A stretch of 64,000 nucleotides of DNA. It comes from Adineta steineri. Taxonomy: Eukaryota > Rotifera > Eurotatoria > Adinetida > Adinetidae. Shown piece by piece: positions 49,501 through 60,776 of the stretch (its first letter is position 1; each line of letters starts with the position of its first letter). The position numbers were made by a program, and so were the translations under genes. A model generated the notes under the pieces. It saw only the letters and a program-made list of their open reading frames with translations, did no database searches and was not told the DNA's origin. The DNA is taken from assembly GCA_905250115.1 (NCBI GenBank), contig CAJNOI010000041.1, positions 1-64,000 on the forward strand, written 5' to 3'.

Positions 49501-51790
49501 ATACTGGTGTTAAATTATTCCAAGCCAAAGATTTTTTCTTTGTTTTATCAACCGATAATTTATCTTGGTTTACAGATTCTGATGTATGTTATAAATATTT
49601 AATATTATTTTTTATTAAGAAACATATATATTCGTAGGAAAAAGATAAAAAATATATGTTACCATTAGAAAATCTTAAAATTCGTGATGTTGAAGGTGGT
49701 TTTATGGCTAAACGACCACAATTTGCAATATTTAATACAGATGGAAAGTAAGTATAGAAAAAACATTCTTTTAGGAAAAAATTCTTAATTTAATATATGA
49801 AAAATTAATTTTTAGAAATGTTTTTAAAGAACATAAAGCACTTGAATTATCTGTTGATAATAGCGAAGAACTTGATACATGGAAAGCATCATTCTTACGT
49901 GCTGGCATTTATCTTGAGCGTGAGCAACACACTGAAGATACAACAGTAAATAGAAAGCTGAATTGATTTAAATAATACTTTGTTTAATTTATAGTCCACA
50001 GCTGAAGTGGGTCCAATTGATCCACATATGGAACGACAAGTTGAAACTATAAATAAATTAGTATCATCATATATGCAAATAATTGCCAAAATGACACGTG
50101 ATTATATTCCAAAAGCAATTATGTACAATATTGTTCAGAATGTAAAATTTCTTCTTTCGATTTATGAAGTAGTTCTTTCTTCTTTGTTCATTTGATTTAG
50201 GTGCAAAAATTTGTAGCAAAAGAATTATTAGCGCATCTCTATGCTCTTCCTGATCCAGTAAGAAATCTTATTAAGTTACAGCGTATGTAGTATAATTCTT
50301 TGTTTTTTTAGAAATCGTTATTACAAGAATCAGAAGAAGAACGACAACGTCGTGAACAAAAAATTTCAGAATTCGAAGCTGTTAAAAATGTATATTTAAT
50401 AAGATTTTGATCATTTATTATTTTATATATTTAACTATTTTTAGGCTTTAAATGTAATCGAAAATTTCCATCTTAATGCTCGAAAAGTTGCAGGAGCAGT
50501 CATGCCAGCATCTGCAATAGCTGCTGGATTTTCTAGTACAACTGCAAATAATAATTTTGCACCACAGACAAATTTTCAACCGCAAAACAATTTCCAACCC
50601 CAAACAAATTTCCAACCCCAAACAAACTTTCAACCTCAAAACAATTTCCAAACCCAATCGAACTTTGCACCACAAACAAATTTCCAAACAAATTCACTTG
50701 ACACAACATATTTTCAACAACAACAAGCATATGCAGGGTATATAAATAAAAATATTTTCTTTTTTAATTAATTATTATTCTTTTTTTTTGATTATTAGTA
50801 ATCGTCCTGCAAGCCCAAATCCGCAACGTAAAGGACAAGCACCTATGAATCCGCCTACAAATACATTTCAAGCACGCGATGCACCACCACCACCAATGCG
50901 ACCTAATCCAACAGCTTTACCTACACCCATGATGCCTCAGTATGTAATCACTATATATCGTATTTTTTTTATTAATCTTTTTTGAAAAACGAAAATTGAA
51001 TGATATATTTATCTCTCATAACTTAAAATTTATCACACTTATAAGTCTCAATCAGATTTATTCTTACAAAATAAAGTTATGTCAATGACTATTTTGTATG
51101 CTAATATATCGAACAACAATAGATCTAATCAAGCTTAATCGAACAACAAGATACTTTTGTTCATTCATGTATTATACTCTTACAGGCGAGTTCAGTACAC
51201 GGTACAATCATCTACGATATCATCAAATTTATTTGCGGAATTAGATCCTTTTGCGAAACTTGTATATAAGAATAATTTTACAATATTGTCGTAAGTTTAG
51301 ATTAGCAAATAACTACATCAATTGACTAACAACAACAACTCTAGCATCTCTATATATAGATCGATTCTTTTCTTTAAAAGACTAGCATGTTAAAGCTATT
51401 TATTACTTCTTCTGTAAATGCTTATTTTATTTTATCTTTGTTACTAATGACGCACTAGTTGTCAAATACTTCTATTATATTTTTTTACAGACCAGCTATG
51501 AATCAATTCGGTAGAGTAAGTCCTCTTCCAGGAGGCTTGCCACCACCTTTAACGCCACTGTAAGTTTTCGCATAAGTAAACTACAAGAATATTGCTATTA
51601 ATATATCTTCTCTACATGTGTTCGTCCTTCTTACTTTTTTTGCTTTTTGAATATTTTATTGTTATATTGACAAATATAATCCTTGTTTATTCATCAATAT
51701 ATAGAGATATTTTATTTATTTTATAGACGTCCAACACCTTCTGTTCCACCACGACCATTTGAACGACCACCAGTACCACAGCGAAATTAA
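46517..51790 (+). CDS. DNM: Dynamin (large GTPase, DNM/shibire type)
   Basis: Membrane-fission GTPase of endocytosis. I reconstruct 24 exons totalling 2898 nt, 965 residues, longer than human dynamins (about 850-870). GTPase: P-loop GAQSAGKSS, switch I MVTKRPL, DLPG, TKLD. Middle/stalk: [16 protein letters not shown] onward. PH domain: [16 protein letters not shown] to [35 protein letters not shown] to [15 protein letters not shown]. Pro-rich tail: PPPPMRPNP...[11 protein letters not shown] for SH3 partners. Before the tail, exon 50445-50737 has a lineage-specific NFQPQ-type repeat, and exon 51186-51290 contributes a DPF motif. Exon starts: 46517, 46595, 46803, 46932, 47281, 47649, 47829, 48089, 48292, 48422, 48613, 49090, 49255, 49473, 49638, 49816, 49995, 50201, 50312, 50445, 50799, 51186, 51491, 51727. 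The exon at 49255 is only 6 nt. Confidence 0.93.
48771..48932. mobile_element. GC-rich hAT-like MITE with 8-bp target duplication
   Basis: Non-autonomous element of 146 bp (48779-48924) flanked by identical GTTAGATA (48771-48778 and 48925-48932). The ends are CAGTGATTTATATAGC and, in reverse complement, CAGTAGTTTATCCAGC, 12 of 16 matching. CAGT-type termini and an 8-bp duplication are hallmarks of hAT elements. The inside forms a strong GC hairpin: 48851-48865 pairs perfectly with 48893-48907, extended by GGGGC/GCCCC with a single bulged base. It sits in a dynamin intron that would otherwise be of ordinary size; the left duplication copy is the 5' splice site itself. Confidence 0.75.
50565..50695 (+). 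repeat. Tandem NFQPQ-type coding repeat in dynamin
   Basis: About seven degenerate 18-nt units encoding NF-[QA]-P/T-Q-[TNS] inside the exon preceding the Pro-rich tail. Asn/Gln/Phe-rich low-complexity linker. Confidence 0.75.
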
Positions 51791-54138
51791 AATTTGATTA
51801 GCATATTATTTATTGTATCGATATTGTCATTTTTTTTTCGTGTATAAAAGAAAAGTCGATTTTCTTCTTTTTGTGCGTCTGTTTCATTTCCATGCAATTC
51901 TTTATTATTATTATTATTGTTATTACACCTATTTTTATTCAATATTGACCGTTGCACACAGCTTATTCTTTTATGTCTATTGACTGTAAAAGTGTGTTCC
52001 GGTAATGAGCAAACTAATCAATATCATTAATTTTGTGCAATCTAAAAAAAGAAATGCGAGAACAAAACAAAAAAAAATGAGTAGTTTTCCTCCCGATATT
52101 TTATTTATTCTAGATATATATATATATAAAGAGAAGATTGTAGATTTTACTGTATTTAATCTTTTGTCTCGCGCTTCTTTTTTTATTTCCCTATTTAAAC
52201 ACAGTCAATGCATGTGCATAACAATATTTTCTTCTTCTTTCTGCATTTCTTCTTTACAATACTAAATGTTGTTTTTTTAGAAATCTTTATCTTTATTTCT
52301 ATGTTGATATAGACAAAACTCTTTAACGTCTGTGTTATATTTCACTGATGTTTAGTTATTAAGAGTAAATGATTACCTATTTATTTGCTTCTTCTTCTTC
52401 GTTTTTTCCATTTTAAACACAGATATTATATATTTTCCTTAATTATCATTCGTAATGTATTGTATTTAGGTTGATCTTTTTTTTCATGACCATGATTTAT
52501 TTGTAAACCCTGTATTTTCCACGATCATACATTTGTTTTTCAATGATTATATATTTAATAAAACATTCGTGATCCTATTTTATTTTAATTATTCTGTTGT
52601 ATTTAAAACACGAGATTAATTAGAAATTAGTTATTTATTCATATAAAATTTTTTTCTAAATATATTATATATATCAATATTTTATTATAGATATAAAAAT
52701 CGACGAATGATATAAATATATTACTTATTCAATTATTTATACGATGAGGTATATAAATAAGAAATGAGTTTATATAAGCAATTAATACACATGTATCAAA
52801 CAAGAAGGATCCACGTATTTATGGAATGAATTCCGATCGATTTACTCGTGTTAATGGTAATTTTTTTATACAGTATTGATTTATCGATAATTTTGAATTT
52901 TTATTTTAGAAAAAAATTAATGTTATGAGAAAATATTTAACATTTTATAATGCGATTGTTTACCAGCAAATACAATCGATTCAATATTATGTGAATCATC
53001 TGTTTAAATGATTTTGCATTACAAACAATGTATTTCACTGATTATGCATGTTACAAAATCATAGCATTATGTAATTATATTTCAGACTTTCCCAATTAGA
53101 TCAATATTTATTATTATACTTAGAGTATAAGCTGTAAATATTTCAGAAAGTTTGTCTGTTTGCTCTGTCTAGAAGTATTTACAAAAGAGTTTGAGCAATT
53201 TTATTACTATCAGAAAAAAGGAGATGAAAATTAAAACTTGGCTCTTAAATTATCGAAAAATATTATAGAATTAATGAAATCTCTTCTATTAAAGTGAAAT
53301 CAGTAATCTTCTACAAAAGAAATTTTAATATTAACAACATTTCTTCTCTCGTAAAAATAAATGTCCAAATATTGCAATAAGTCACGACTCTATTTCGTCT
53401 TAAAACCCATGCATTCTTATGTAGACTACGGCTATTAATTTGAATGTATAGAGTAAAGTTACGACATCAATTATTTATTTTTTCCCATGTGTATATAGTA
53501 ATTTATATCTATTACAAATGTCAAGGGAGAGAAATATTAGCAAAAAAAAATTTTTTCGTTTTCCTACAAATACAGGAACATTGAATTCTAAAGAGAATTG
53601 ACTAACAAGTATTTATAATTCAGAGAAAAGAATAATTTGTATTTATTTTGATTTAGTAATGAAGCAGTCGATGTTTTCAAATGAAGATATTTAGTGAACT
53701 GATGGCAAACGATTATAAATACAATATTATTTTATCAACAAAATCATGATCTGTCGTTATTATTTTTATATACAACAGAATATTCTAATGGTTATCTTAC
53801 AAAACTTAATTTAATAGATTTTATTCATTCGAACAATTTTGCTAATTATATATAACAAATGGTTTTAAGTATTCTTTTTTATTTATTTGATAATTCATTC
53901 TTTCCATTTATTCTGTGCTTCTTAAATGATTTTATAGAGTTTCATGACTTTTGTTCTTAGTTTTTATTTTTATGTTTGTTTTATGTTATGATTTTTAATC
54001 AGGAAAAAAAACAATGAAACTCTTTAAGAGCAAAAAAAAAAGAAAATGCAAATGACATTTTTGTTATTTTTAGATGTAAAACATCAAAAGTAAAACATCT
54101 AAAAAATCTTAATATAAAATCATTTAATATTAGCAACC
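51791..54138. other. 2.3-kb intergenic region after dynamin
   Basis: Includes the dynamin 3' UTR (AATAAAA near 52557). No supported gene; small frames at about 52005 and 53999 are chance. Confidence 0.5.
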
Positions 54139-55924
54139 ATGAAGCTAATGTTTTTTCCGGTGACAATGATTGAAGAATTTCCACATGTTTTACTTTATTA
54201 TAATTTTACACGTAAAAAAGATCGTTATTTTTTATCACCCTATGAAGTCGATATATCAACACATGGTTCACAAAGAACTGTATGTGATATAATACGTTCA
54301 TCGGATTTTCTTTGTGGTTTACTTGATATTGATCGACCAACAATAATAAAACAAACATCATCAAACATAACTTCAACCGGTTCAACAACAGTCGATAATA
54401 GTTCACCAACGATTAGTGATGAAACATCTGGTCGACGTGCATTATCTTGTTCATCAACATCTGGAAATACAAATTCTAATGATCCACTTTTAACAATGAT
54501 CGAACAACGATTAGATTTTAAACATCGTTGTATGTTTTATTCAACTGGTCCAGCATCAGATTTATGTGGTAAGTTCGAGTTCTTCTAACGCAGAACAACG
54601 AGAAAATTATTTTCTATTTGTAACTAAGATAGTAGAAACTATACTTGCTTTATAATATCGAAATCAGATTATCATAAGTATTCATTCTATTTAGTTTGTG
54701 CTCTCGATGTCAATTATAATTCATCGGTTGTATGTAATGCTATTGGTTATTCAAATTTACTAACATATGATGAATCAATAGCACAAAAATCAAATAACGA
54801 TGATGAAAATGATAGTAATAACGCCAAAAAAACACCGACAAAATATGCTCATAAAATGCGTCATCAACATCGACAATATATTCATCAATGGATTTGTATT
54901 CGAGATATTGTTGATGGTTTAATAACATGTAATCATGTACTTAAAAGTAAAAGTATCATGGATACACTTTCAAAAATGGATATCTGGGTTAAACAACGAA
55001 ATGAACCAAAAGCAATACAATTAAAACCAGCTAAATCTGAATCATCAGTAATGACAACAGCAAATATTAAATTATTTAAAGCACGAGCACGACAACTTGT
55101 TTGGGATTTAATGGAAATAAAGTAAAAATAGAAAAACATTAAATTTATTATATATATTTTTTTTTCTAGAAATGAAGTTCGTTTTCCTCGGCCAGCTCAT
55201 GGTCGTATACCAAATTTTCGTTATTGTGAAGTAGCTGCTGAAAATGTAACTGGTTTAGAATGTTTTAAACGAGCACGAGTTATTAAAATAAATCCATCAC
55301 TTGCTCAAGAACCTCTTCGTTATTTAACATTAGCTTATAATAAAGTACTTTTAACACCAACACCTTCACTTGGTTAGTACAAATTAATTTATAAAAACTA
55401 TCATTTTGATTTACTCTTTTGTAGATTCCGCATTATTTTATAAATTAGAACCGAAATTTTTACGTCGAAATCAAATCGAATGGGCAGCAACAAAAACTGG
55501 TGTTGCTGAATTAGGTACAGTTATACAATTACAAGCATTAAAACAAATTCATGTTGACTTAATTGTTGTTTCATCAGTTGTTGTTGATCCTATAACTGGT
55601 GCTCGTATTGGTAAAGGTAAAGGTTATGCTGATTTAGAATATGCGATTATGACACAAATGGGTTGTGTATCAAATAAAACAATTGTTATAACAACATGTC
55701 ATGAAAGTCAATTAATAAATGATATACCAAATGATATTATGGAACAACATGATTTACCAGTTGATATTATTGTAACACCAAAACGATATATTTATACGAA
55801 ACGTTTATTTCAACGACCTACACGTATTTATTGGAATAAACTTGATCCAGATATGATGATAAATATTCCAGTTTTACAAGAATTAAAACGATTAGAAGAA
55901 CAAAATATTATTAAATCTCAATGA
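54139..55924 (+). CDS. MTHFSD: MTHFSD-like protein with long N-terminal extension
   Basis: Methenyltetrahydrofolate-synthase-domain-containing protein, related to 5-formyl-THF cyclo-ligase; cellular role unclear. Exons 54139-54568, 54695-55121, 55170-55372 and 55425-55924 total 1560 nt, 519 residues. The C-terminal ~240 residues match MTHFSD closely: RARQLVWDLMEIKNEVRFPR then PAHGRIPNF, INPSLAQEPLRYLTL, the KVLLTPTPSL loop, VDLIVVSSVVV, and RIGKGKGYADLEYAIM, the conserved glycine-rich signature. The mammalian C-terminal RNA-recognition motif is absent. The first ~280 residues (from MIEEFPHVLLYYNFTRKKDR) are not recognised, with two Ser/Thr/Asn-rich insertions. Splice phases are consistent, so the extension appears to be part of the same protein. 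Confidence 0.85.
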
Positions 55925-56531
55925 AAAACCAAAAGAAATGACTATATGTCAGATGTTTAATTGATTTCATATATATCTATCTAATGAGATGGGTTGTTTT
56001 TTTTTTCTTTCTTTCTTCTTTTGAACAGTGAATTTTAACAAAACAAAGAGATAATCATGATTCCATAATCAAAAAATATATTCCTATAAATAGATGTATC
56101 TCAGAATGAAAAAAAGTCAATATATATATATACTCATATTTTTATCATGCGTTTATTTTATTTTATTTTATGTGCACAGATGACATTTTCTCTCTCGCTC
56201 TCTCGTTTTTTCTGTTTATCGCTTTCGATATCTATTGTTGTGTATATGTTTTAACATATATATTATAATCTATTATTTTTTTTCTCTGTTGTTATAAATT
56301 AATTATTAAAAAAAAAAAAAAACAAAAAGAAATCAAATGTTGTTTTGTTCGTTTTTATTGTTGTATTTAATTAAAAAGAATACGTAATAAAAGCATTTAT
56401 TTATTTTGTTTTTCTTCAAATTATCTATTTTACTAAGCAAAACATATTCATATCAAAGGAAATATTATGATTAGATAAGACAGATAATTAATCAAAAAAA
56501 AATCTTTGTTGTAGACTAAATATAATTAGTC
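55925..56531. other. intergenic, 3' UTR of MTHFSD gene
   Basis: Low-complexity T-, TC- and A-rich runs; AATAAAA near 56387. No gene seen. Confidence 0.5.
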
Positions 56532-59500
56532 ATGGTTGATAAATATGATATATCACGAAATCCAAGTGATTTACCTAAATCATTAGGCATTTTAAGTGTT
56601 CGTGCTGGTGCTTCACGTCAACATTTTCTTAGTTTTGATGATAAAAGTTCGGAACAAGAAAATGCTCAACAACACTTAACTGCTAATACTTGGCCAGAAT
56701 CGATTAGGTAAGACGAAAAAAAAAATTTATACTTATTTATTTATTTATTATTGATAAAATAAAATAATTTTCAGTGGAGAAAAGAAAAAAGAAATAGTGA
56801 GTTTCACTAATCATTTACTAGATCTTCTTCTTCACATTGTGTTAGAGTGTTTTACACTATATTCACTTTATTTTGTGTCTATTAACATAAATAACAACCT
56901 TGTTTAGGGAGATGTATTTTCAACTGAAATCGATGAAGAAGTCTATGAACGATATACTATAGAAGCTTTTCTACCAGGAAGTTGGTCAAAAGGTAAGTTT
57001 AATTGTTTTTTTATCTTTCATGTGATATTCTCAAATCTATTATAGGAGCAGGTTTACGAGATGCATTGAAAGATGTGACTGATAGTCATTGCAGTGAATT
57101 GTAAGTTTTATAAATATTGAGTTTAAAGACAAAATATATATTGATATTGTTTGTAAATAGTTGTGATAAAGCTGTTGTAATATTAGAAAAACGTACAAAT
57201 TATGAATTAGCATTAATTTATATTAATAAATGTATTCTTTTAAAACCATTTCATATTACATTTTATGAAATTCGTTCGGAAATTTATTTAAATTTATGCG
57301 ATTTTCAAAGTTCCATTTTAAGTTTACAAAAAGGTATTTCATATAAACAAGCAACAACTAATAATCAAAAATCAATAAACGAACAACAAGAACAGCAACA
57401 ACAACAACAAGTAGTACCAATAAGTTCATCGCCAGTAACTAAGGATGAAAAATTAACAAATGATAAAATTGCTTTTCTTCGATATATTTCTGGTGTTACA
57501 TTGTATGATCAAAAGCTTTATATAGATGCATTAAGTATTATTGCTAATGGTTCTGACGTATTTAGTACATTTCCATTTCAAATCTATAGGTATTTATATA
57601 TAATATTAGTCCGAATATACATTTTTCTTTTCTTTTAGTACTCTTTGTCTAACTGCTTTAAATAAAATGGATGAAGCAACTGTATTGATAACTCAAATGA
57701 TCGAAGAATATCCACAAAATGCTGATCTATTAATTATTCGTGCTCGGCTGTATTATAAAGACAAGGCTAAGGTTCTTATGAAGATATTCTCTTTTATTTA
57801 TGAATATTTAAGAAGAAAAAAGAGCTTGAATATTTTTAATAGCTTCTTCAATAACTTGAACAGCGTGTAAACAGCTGGTTATAGCTTGAGTTGCGACTGT
57901 ACCATGCATTGTTGGAATTAAACTTGTAATCATAGTATTGATAATATTCAAATGTGTTTTGAGTAAAGTAGTTATTTTTGTAAGTAATTGTCGGACTTGA
58001 GTAACGATATTTCCATTGAGAGCAGTTTGAATAAATTCAAGAATTGATTGTTGAAAGATAACTCGAAATGATTTAAGTTCAGATAAAAGACTTAAACGAG
58101 CATCAATTTCTAAATCACGTTTACCAAGTGCTGGAATTACACCACCGAACCATGATGTTACACCATGGATAGCATCTGTAACTGCACCTGTAACAGCAGC
58201 ATGAGCATTGCCAAGAGTAGTTTGAATATTGTTAACTGTAGCGATAGTACCACCGATAGCATTATCAAGATGTAGTGCAACTGGAGATACCCATGGACTC
58301 AGCACATCCCAAATATCCATAAGACCACGTTGTTCTTGGAGAGGAGCACTGGTGGCAAAGGCGCCATAGATTTGGGCGATAGTTAAGACAACAAGAATAA
58401 GCTTCATGTTTTCGATTTTCGAAATAGTGTTTTACTTTTTTGAAAACAACCCATTTTTAAATACAACCAACAGATGGTTCTATTCTCATAATTTAATTTC
58501 GTCATTTTAGCTCTCACTTTGTTTTTATGATGTTCGTGATGCTCTTGCGATCGATGCGCGTCATCCATTGGCCAATAGTATGATGACAGCTCTTGAAGAA
58601 ACTGCGAAGAAATCACGTGATTCTTGTGTACGTAATTCAATCAATGAGCGTCTAAATATGGCTTTATCAGCAATTAATCTTTCTATACAACTTTATCCAA
58701 TTGAAGCTGAATTCCATTTACAAAGGTTAAAAATAAAATATATTTCCTCATCGTAGAATAAAAGTTTTCATACTTATAGAAGTATAATTTATCGAAAAAT
58801 GAAAAAATTTGAATTAGCAACTGATGAATGTTTATTACTTTTTGATAAAACTGGACACGATCAAGAAAATAAACTCTATCAACAAGCACAAAAACAATTT
58901 GTTTTTATATATAATGAATGTTCATTAAAATGTTTACAAACAGGTTTTTATGATGATGCAATTGAATTATTAAATCGAGCACTTAATACTGAGAAAAAAT
59001 CTGCTGAATTATATATCAATAGAGGAGGTTCGATTTTCCATTAAGAAAACTAAATAAAACTATTCATTTTCTCTTCTAGATTGTTTTATTGCCAAAGGAC
59101 AAATAACATTTGCTCTACAAGATTATGAACAAGCACTTGAAATAACACCAAATAATAACGAAATAAAATTACGTATTTCAAATGTATTTTTTAATAATGC
59201 TGAACAACAATATAAAGATAAAAAATATCAGGTTTTGATAAATTTTTTGAAAACAAGTTTTATTTTTTTTCTATTCAAAAGGAATCTTGTAATGAATTAA
59301 CAAAAGCTATTAATGTTAATCCATCTGTTGGTAAATATTATGTATCACGATCACGTGTTAAATTTTTAACAGACAATATTCAAGGTGCACAAGAAGATAT
59401 TATTGCTGCTATATTAATCAATCCATTGGAAGATGGATGTATTGATGTTTTACCAAGATTATTTGTTGATTCATCACTTGGTCAAGTTCTTACTTCACCA

Positions 59501-59560
59501 TTAACAAAATATGTTAAAGAAAACCTATTAAATCAAGGTGTTCAATTAGCGATTTCTTAA
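56532..59560 (+). CDS. TTC16: Tetratricopeptide repeat protein TTC16
   Basis: TPR scaffold protein, in mammals testis/cilia associated. Ten exons (56532-56707, 56775-56796, 56908-56992, 57046-57100, 57161-57589, 57639-57771, 58511-58725, 58780-59027, 59080-59231, 59282-59560) total 1794 nt, 597 residues. Recognisable TTC16 segments: ALIYINKCILLKPFHITFYE with IRSEIYLNLCDFQSS; YDVRDALAIDARHPLANSMM; SIIYRKMKKFELATDECLLL; ELYINRGDCFIAKGQITFAL and ALQDYEQALEITPNN; YYVSRSRVKFLTDNIQGAQE. The Lys/Ser-rich mammalian C-terminal tail is missing. A Gln run lies in exon 5. The intron 57772-58510 is about 740 nt, roughly ten times its neighbours, because it contains another gene on the opposite strand. Confidence 0.88.
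57808..58407 (-). CDS. Secreted protein gene nested antisense in a TTC16 intron
   Basis: Intronless 199-residue protein lying wholly inside one TTC16 intron on the other strand. Clear signal peptide (MKLILVVLTIAQIYGAFA). The N-terminal half is Gly/Ala/Thr/His-rich (LDNAIGGTIATVNNIQTT, then NAHAAVTGAVTDAIHGV) and ends at a dibasic KR (96-97) after GGVIPALG; the second half is a helical Leu/Ile/Thr-rich domain (SILEFIQTALNGNIVTQVRQ) with one cysteine and a C-terminal NIQALFSS. No family recognised. The KR site could allow proprotein cleavage. Codon content is distinctly less AT-rich than that of the host exons. Intronless nature and the expanded host intron fit insertion of a complete gene, possibly via RNA. 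Confidence 0.75.
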   Translation of the reverse strand: MKLILVVLTIAQIYGAFATSAPLQEQRGLMDIWDVLSPWVSPVALHLDNAIGGTIATVNNIQTTLGNAHAAVTGAVTDAIHGVTSWFGGVIPALGKRDLEIDARLSLLSELKSFRVIFQQSILEFIQTALNGNIVTQVRQLLTKITTLLKTHLNIINTMITSLIPTMHGTVATQAITSCLHAVQVIEEAIKNIQALFSS

Positions 59561-59664
59561 TTTTATACATAATCTCTTTTTTTTTGCGCTTTGAACAAAT
59601 AAAATACAATTCATTCATGCATTTTTTAGATTTTTTATAAAGAAAAAAAAAGTATTAATAATAA

Positions 59665-60716
59665 ATGGATCCACCGCCACCAAAAAGAAGAGGTCGTCCG
59701 AGAAAGTATGTGGAGAATAGAATATAAATAGAGAGTTTTAATATGATATTTTTGTTTTTCCAGAACAACTAATATTGCTAATGATGAAGTTCAGACAAGT
59801 GAAACTAAAACTAAATGTAAGATTATATTTATTCGAAAGAATTAGTTATTTAAAAGTTTTATATTCTCTCAGTAATTGAACCAAAAATTGAAAATTTATT
59901 AACAATGGAAACAAATATTGTTCAACAACGAAAAGCAGCGAGAGCTAAACAAAAATGTAAGTTTTTCTTCAAAAAAACACTTTTTGTTAATCGAATATAA
60001 ACTTTTTTTTGTCATTATAGACAAAGAAGTTAGTAGTGGGGAAGAATATGAAAATGAAGGTGATGATGATGATGATGATGAATTTGAACAATCTGATGAA
60101 GATATTGAACCTCAAAATCGACGATCATCAGCTGCAAAACGTAAATCAATAGCTATTTTATCAAAAGATAAAACAGAAAGTTGGGGAAATTATCGTAATA
60201 CAATTGATAATGGACCTGTTCCACGTAAATATATTTTTATAGTACTAACGAATAATAAACATTGATTTCTTTAGAACATGCATTAACTTTAAATGAAATA
60301 GCGTTTGATGTAGCACTTAAATTACAACATCGTAATCAAAATCGACAATTAACAATTGATTATTTAGATAATGAGAATGAAATTGAATTTATTTATGATA
60401 ATAAAATGAAAGAACAAGTTTTAATTGATACATATCGTATTCAACTTTCTCAAAATGTATGTAGAAGAAGTTTCATTTTTAAATAGAATAATAAGATAGG
60501 AAAATATCTGAACCTATGATTTACTTACTATCAATTTCCGTACAAAATATTTAAGAGATTGAGTTTTTACTGAAAGAAGATGTCATTTATCATTCGAAGT
60601 AAAATGAATATACTTTTGTTGTGACTTCATTTTTACAGACTATCAAACCTTTGTTTCATCATTTAATTATTAATAGATACTTACGAGATAAATCAAACAC
60701 TATCGTTATTCCTTGA
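59665..60716 (+). CDS. AT-hook acidic nuclear protein (GTF3C2 N-terminal-like?)
   Basis: Six exons (59665-59705, 59764-59816, 59873-59956, 60021-60224, 60275-60456, 60639-60716) give 213 residues. N-terminus MDPPPPKRRGRPRK contains a canonical AT-hook (RGRP) for minor-groove binding, followed by an acidic run (GDDDDDDEFEQ) and a less charged C-terminal segment starting ALTLNEIAFDVALKL. Ends DKSNTIVIP and stop. Human GTF3C2 carries AT-hook-like and acidic stretches ahead of its WD40 domain, and the WD40 gene starts only 60 nt downstream here, so this could be a separated N-terminal part of the TFIIIC subunit. No phase-compatible splice joins the two. The last intron and exon are less certain. 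Confidence 0.6.
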
Positions 60717-60776
60717 TAATTAAGCATGAATAAAAAAAACCCTTTTTCAAGTTAATTAACACCTCAGAACTATTAA

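Noticed and set aside
50565..50695. CRISPR-like array
   Set aside because: Direct repeats without unique spacers, in frame within a coding exon of a eukaryotic gene.
50448..50745. Repetitive frames on other phases and strand of the dynamin repeat
   Set aside because: All derive from the same 18-nt repeat; only the dynamin frame joins flanking exons.
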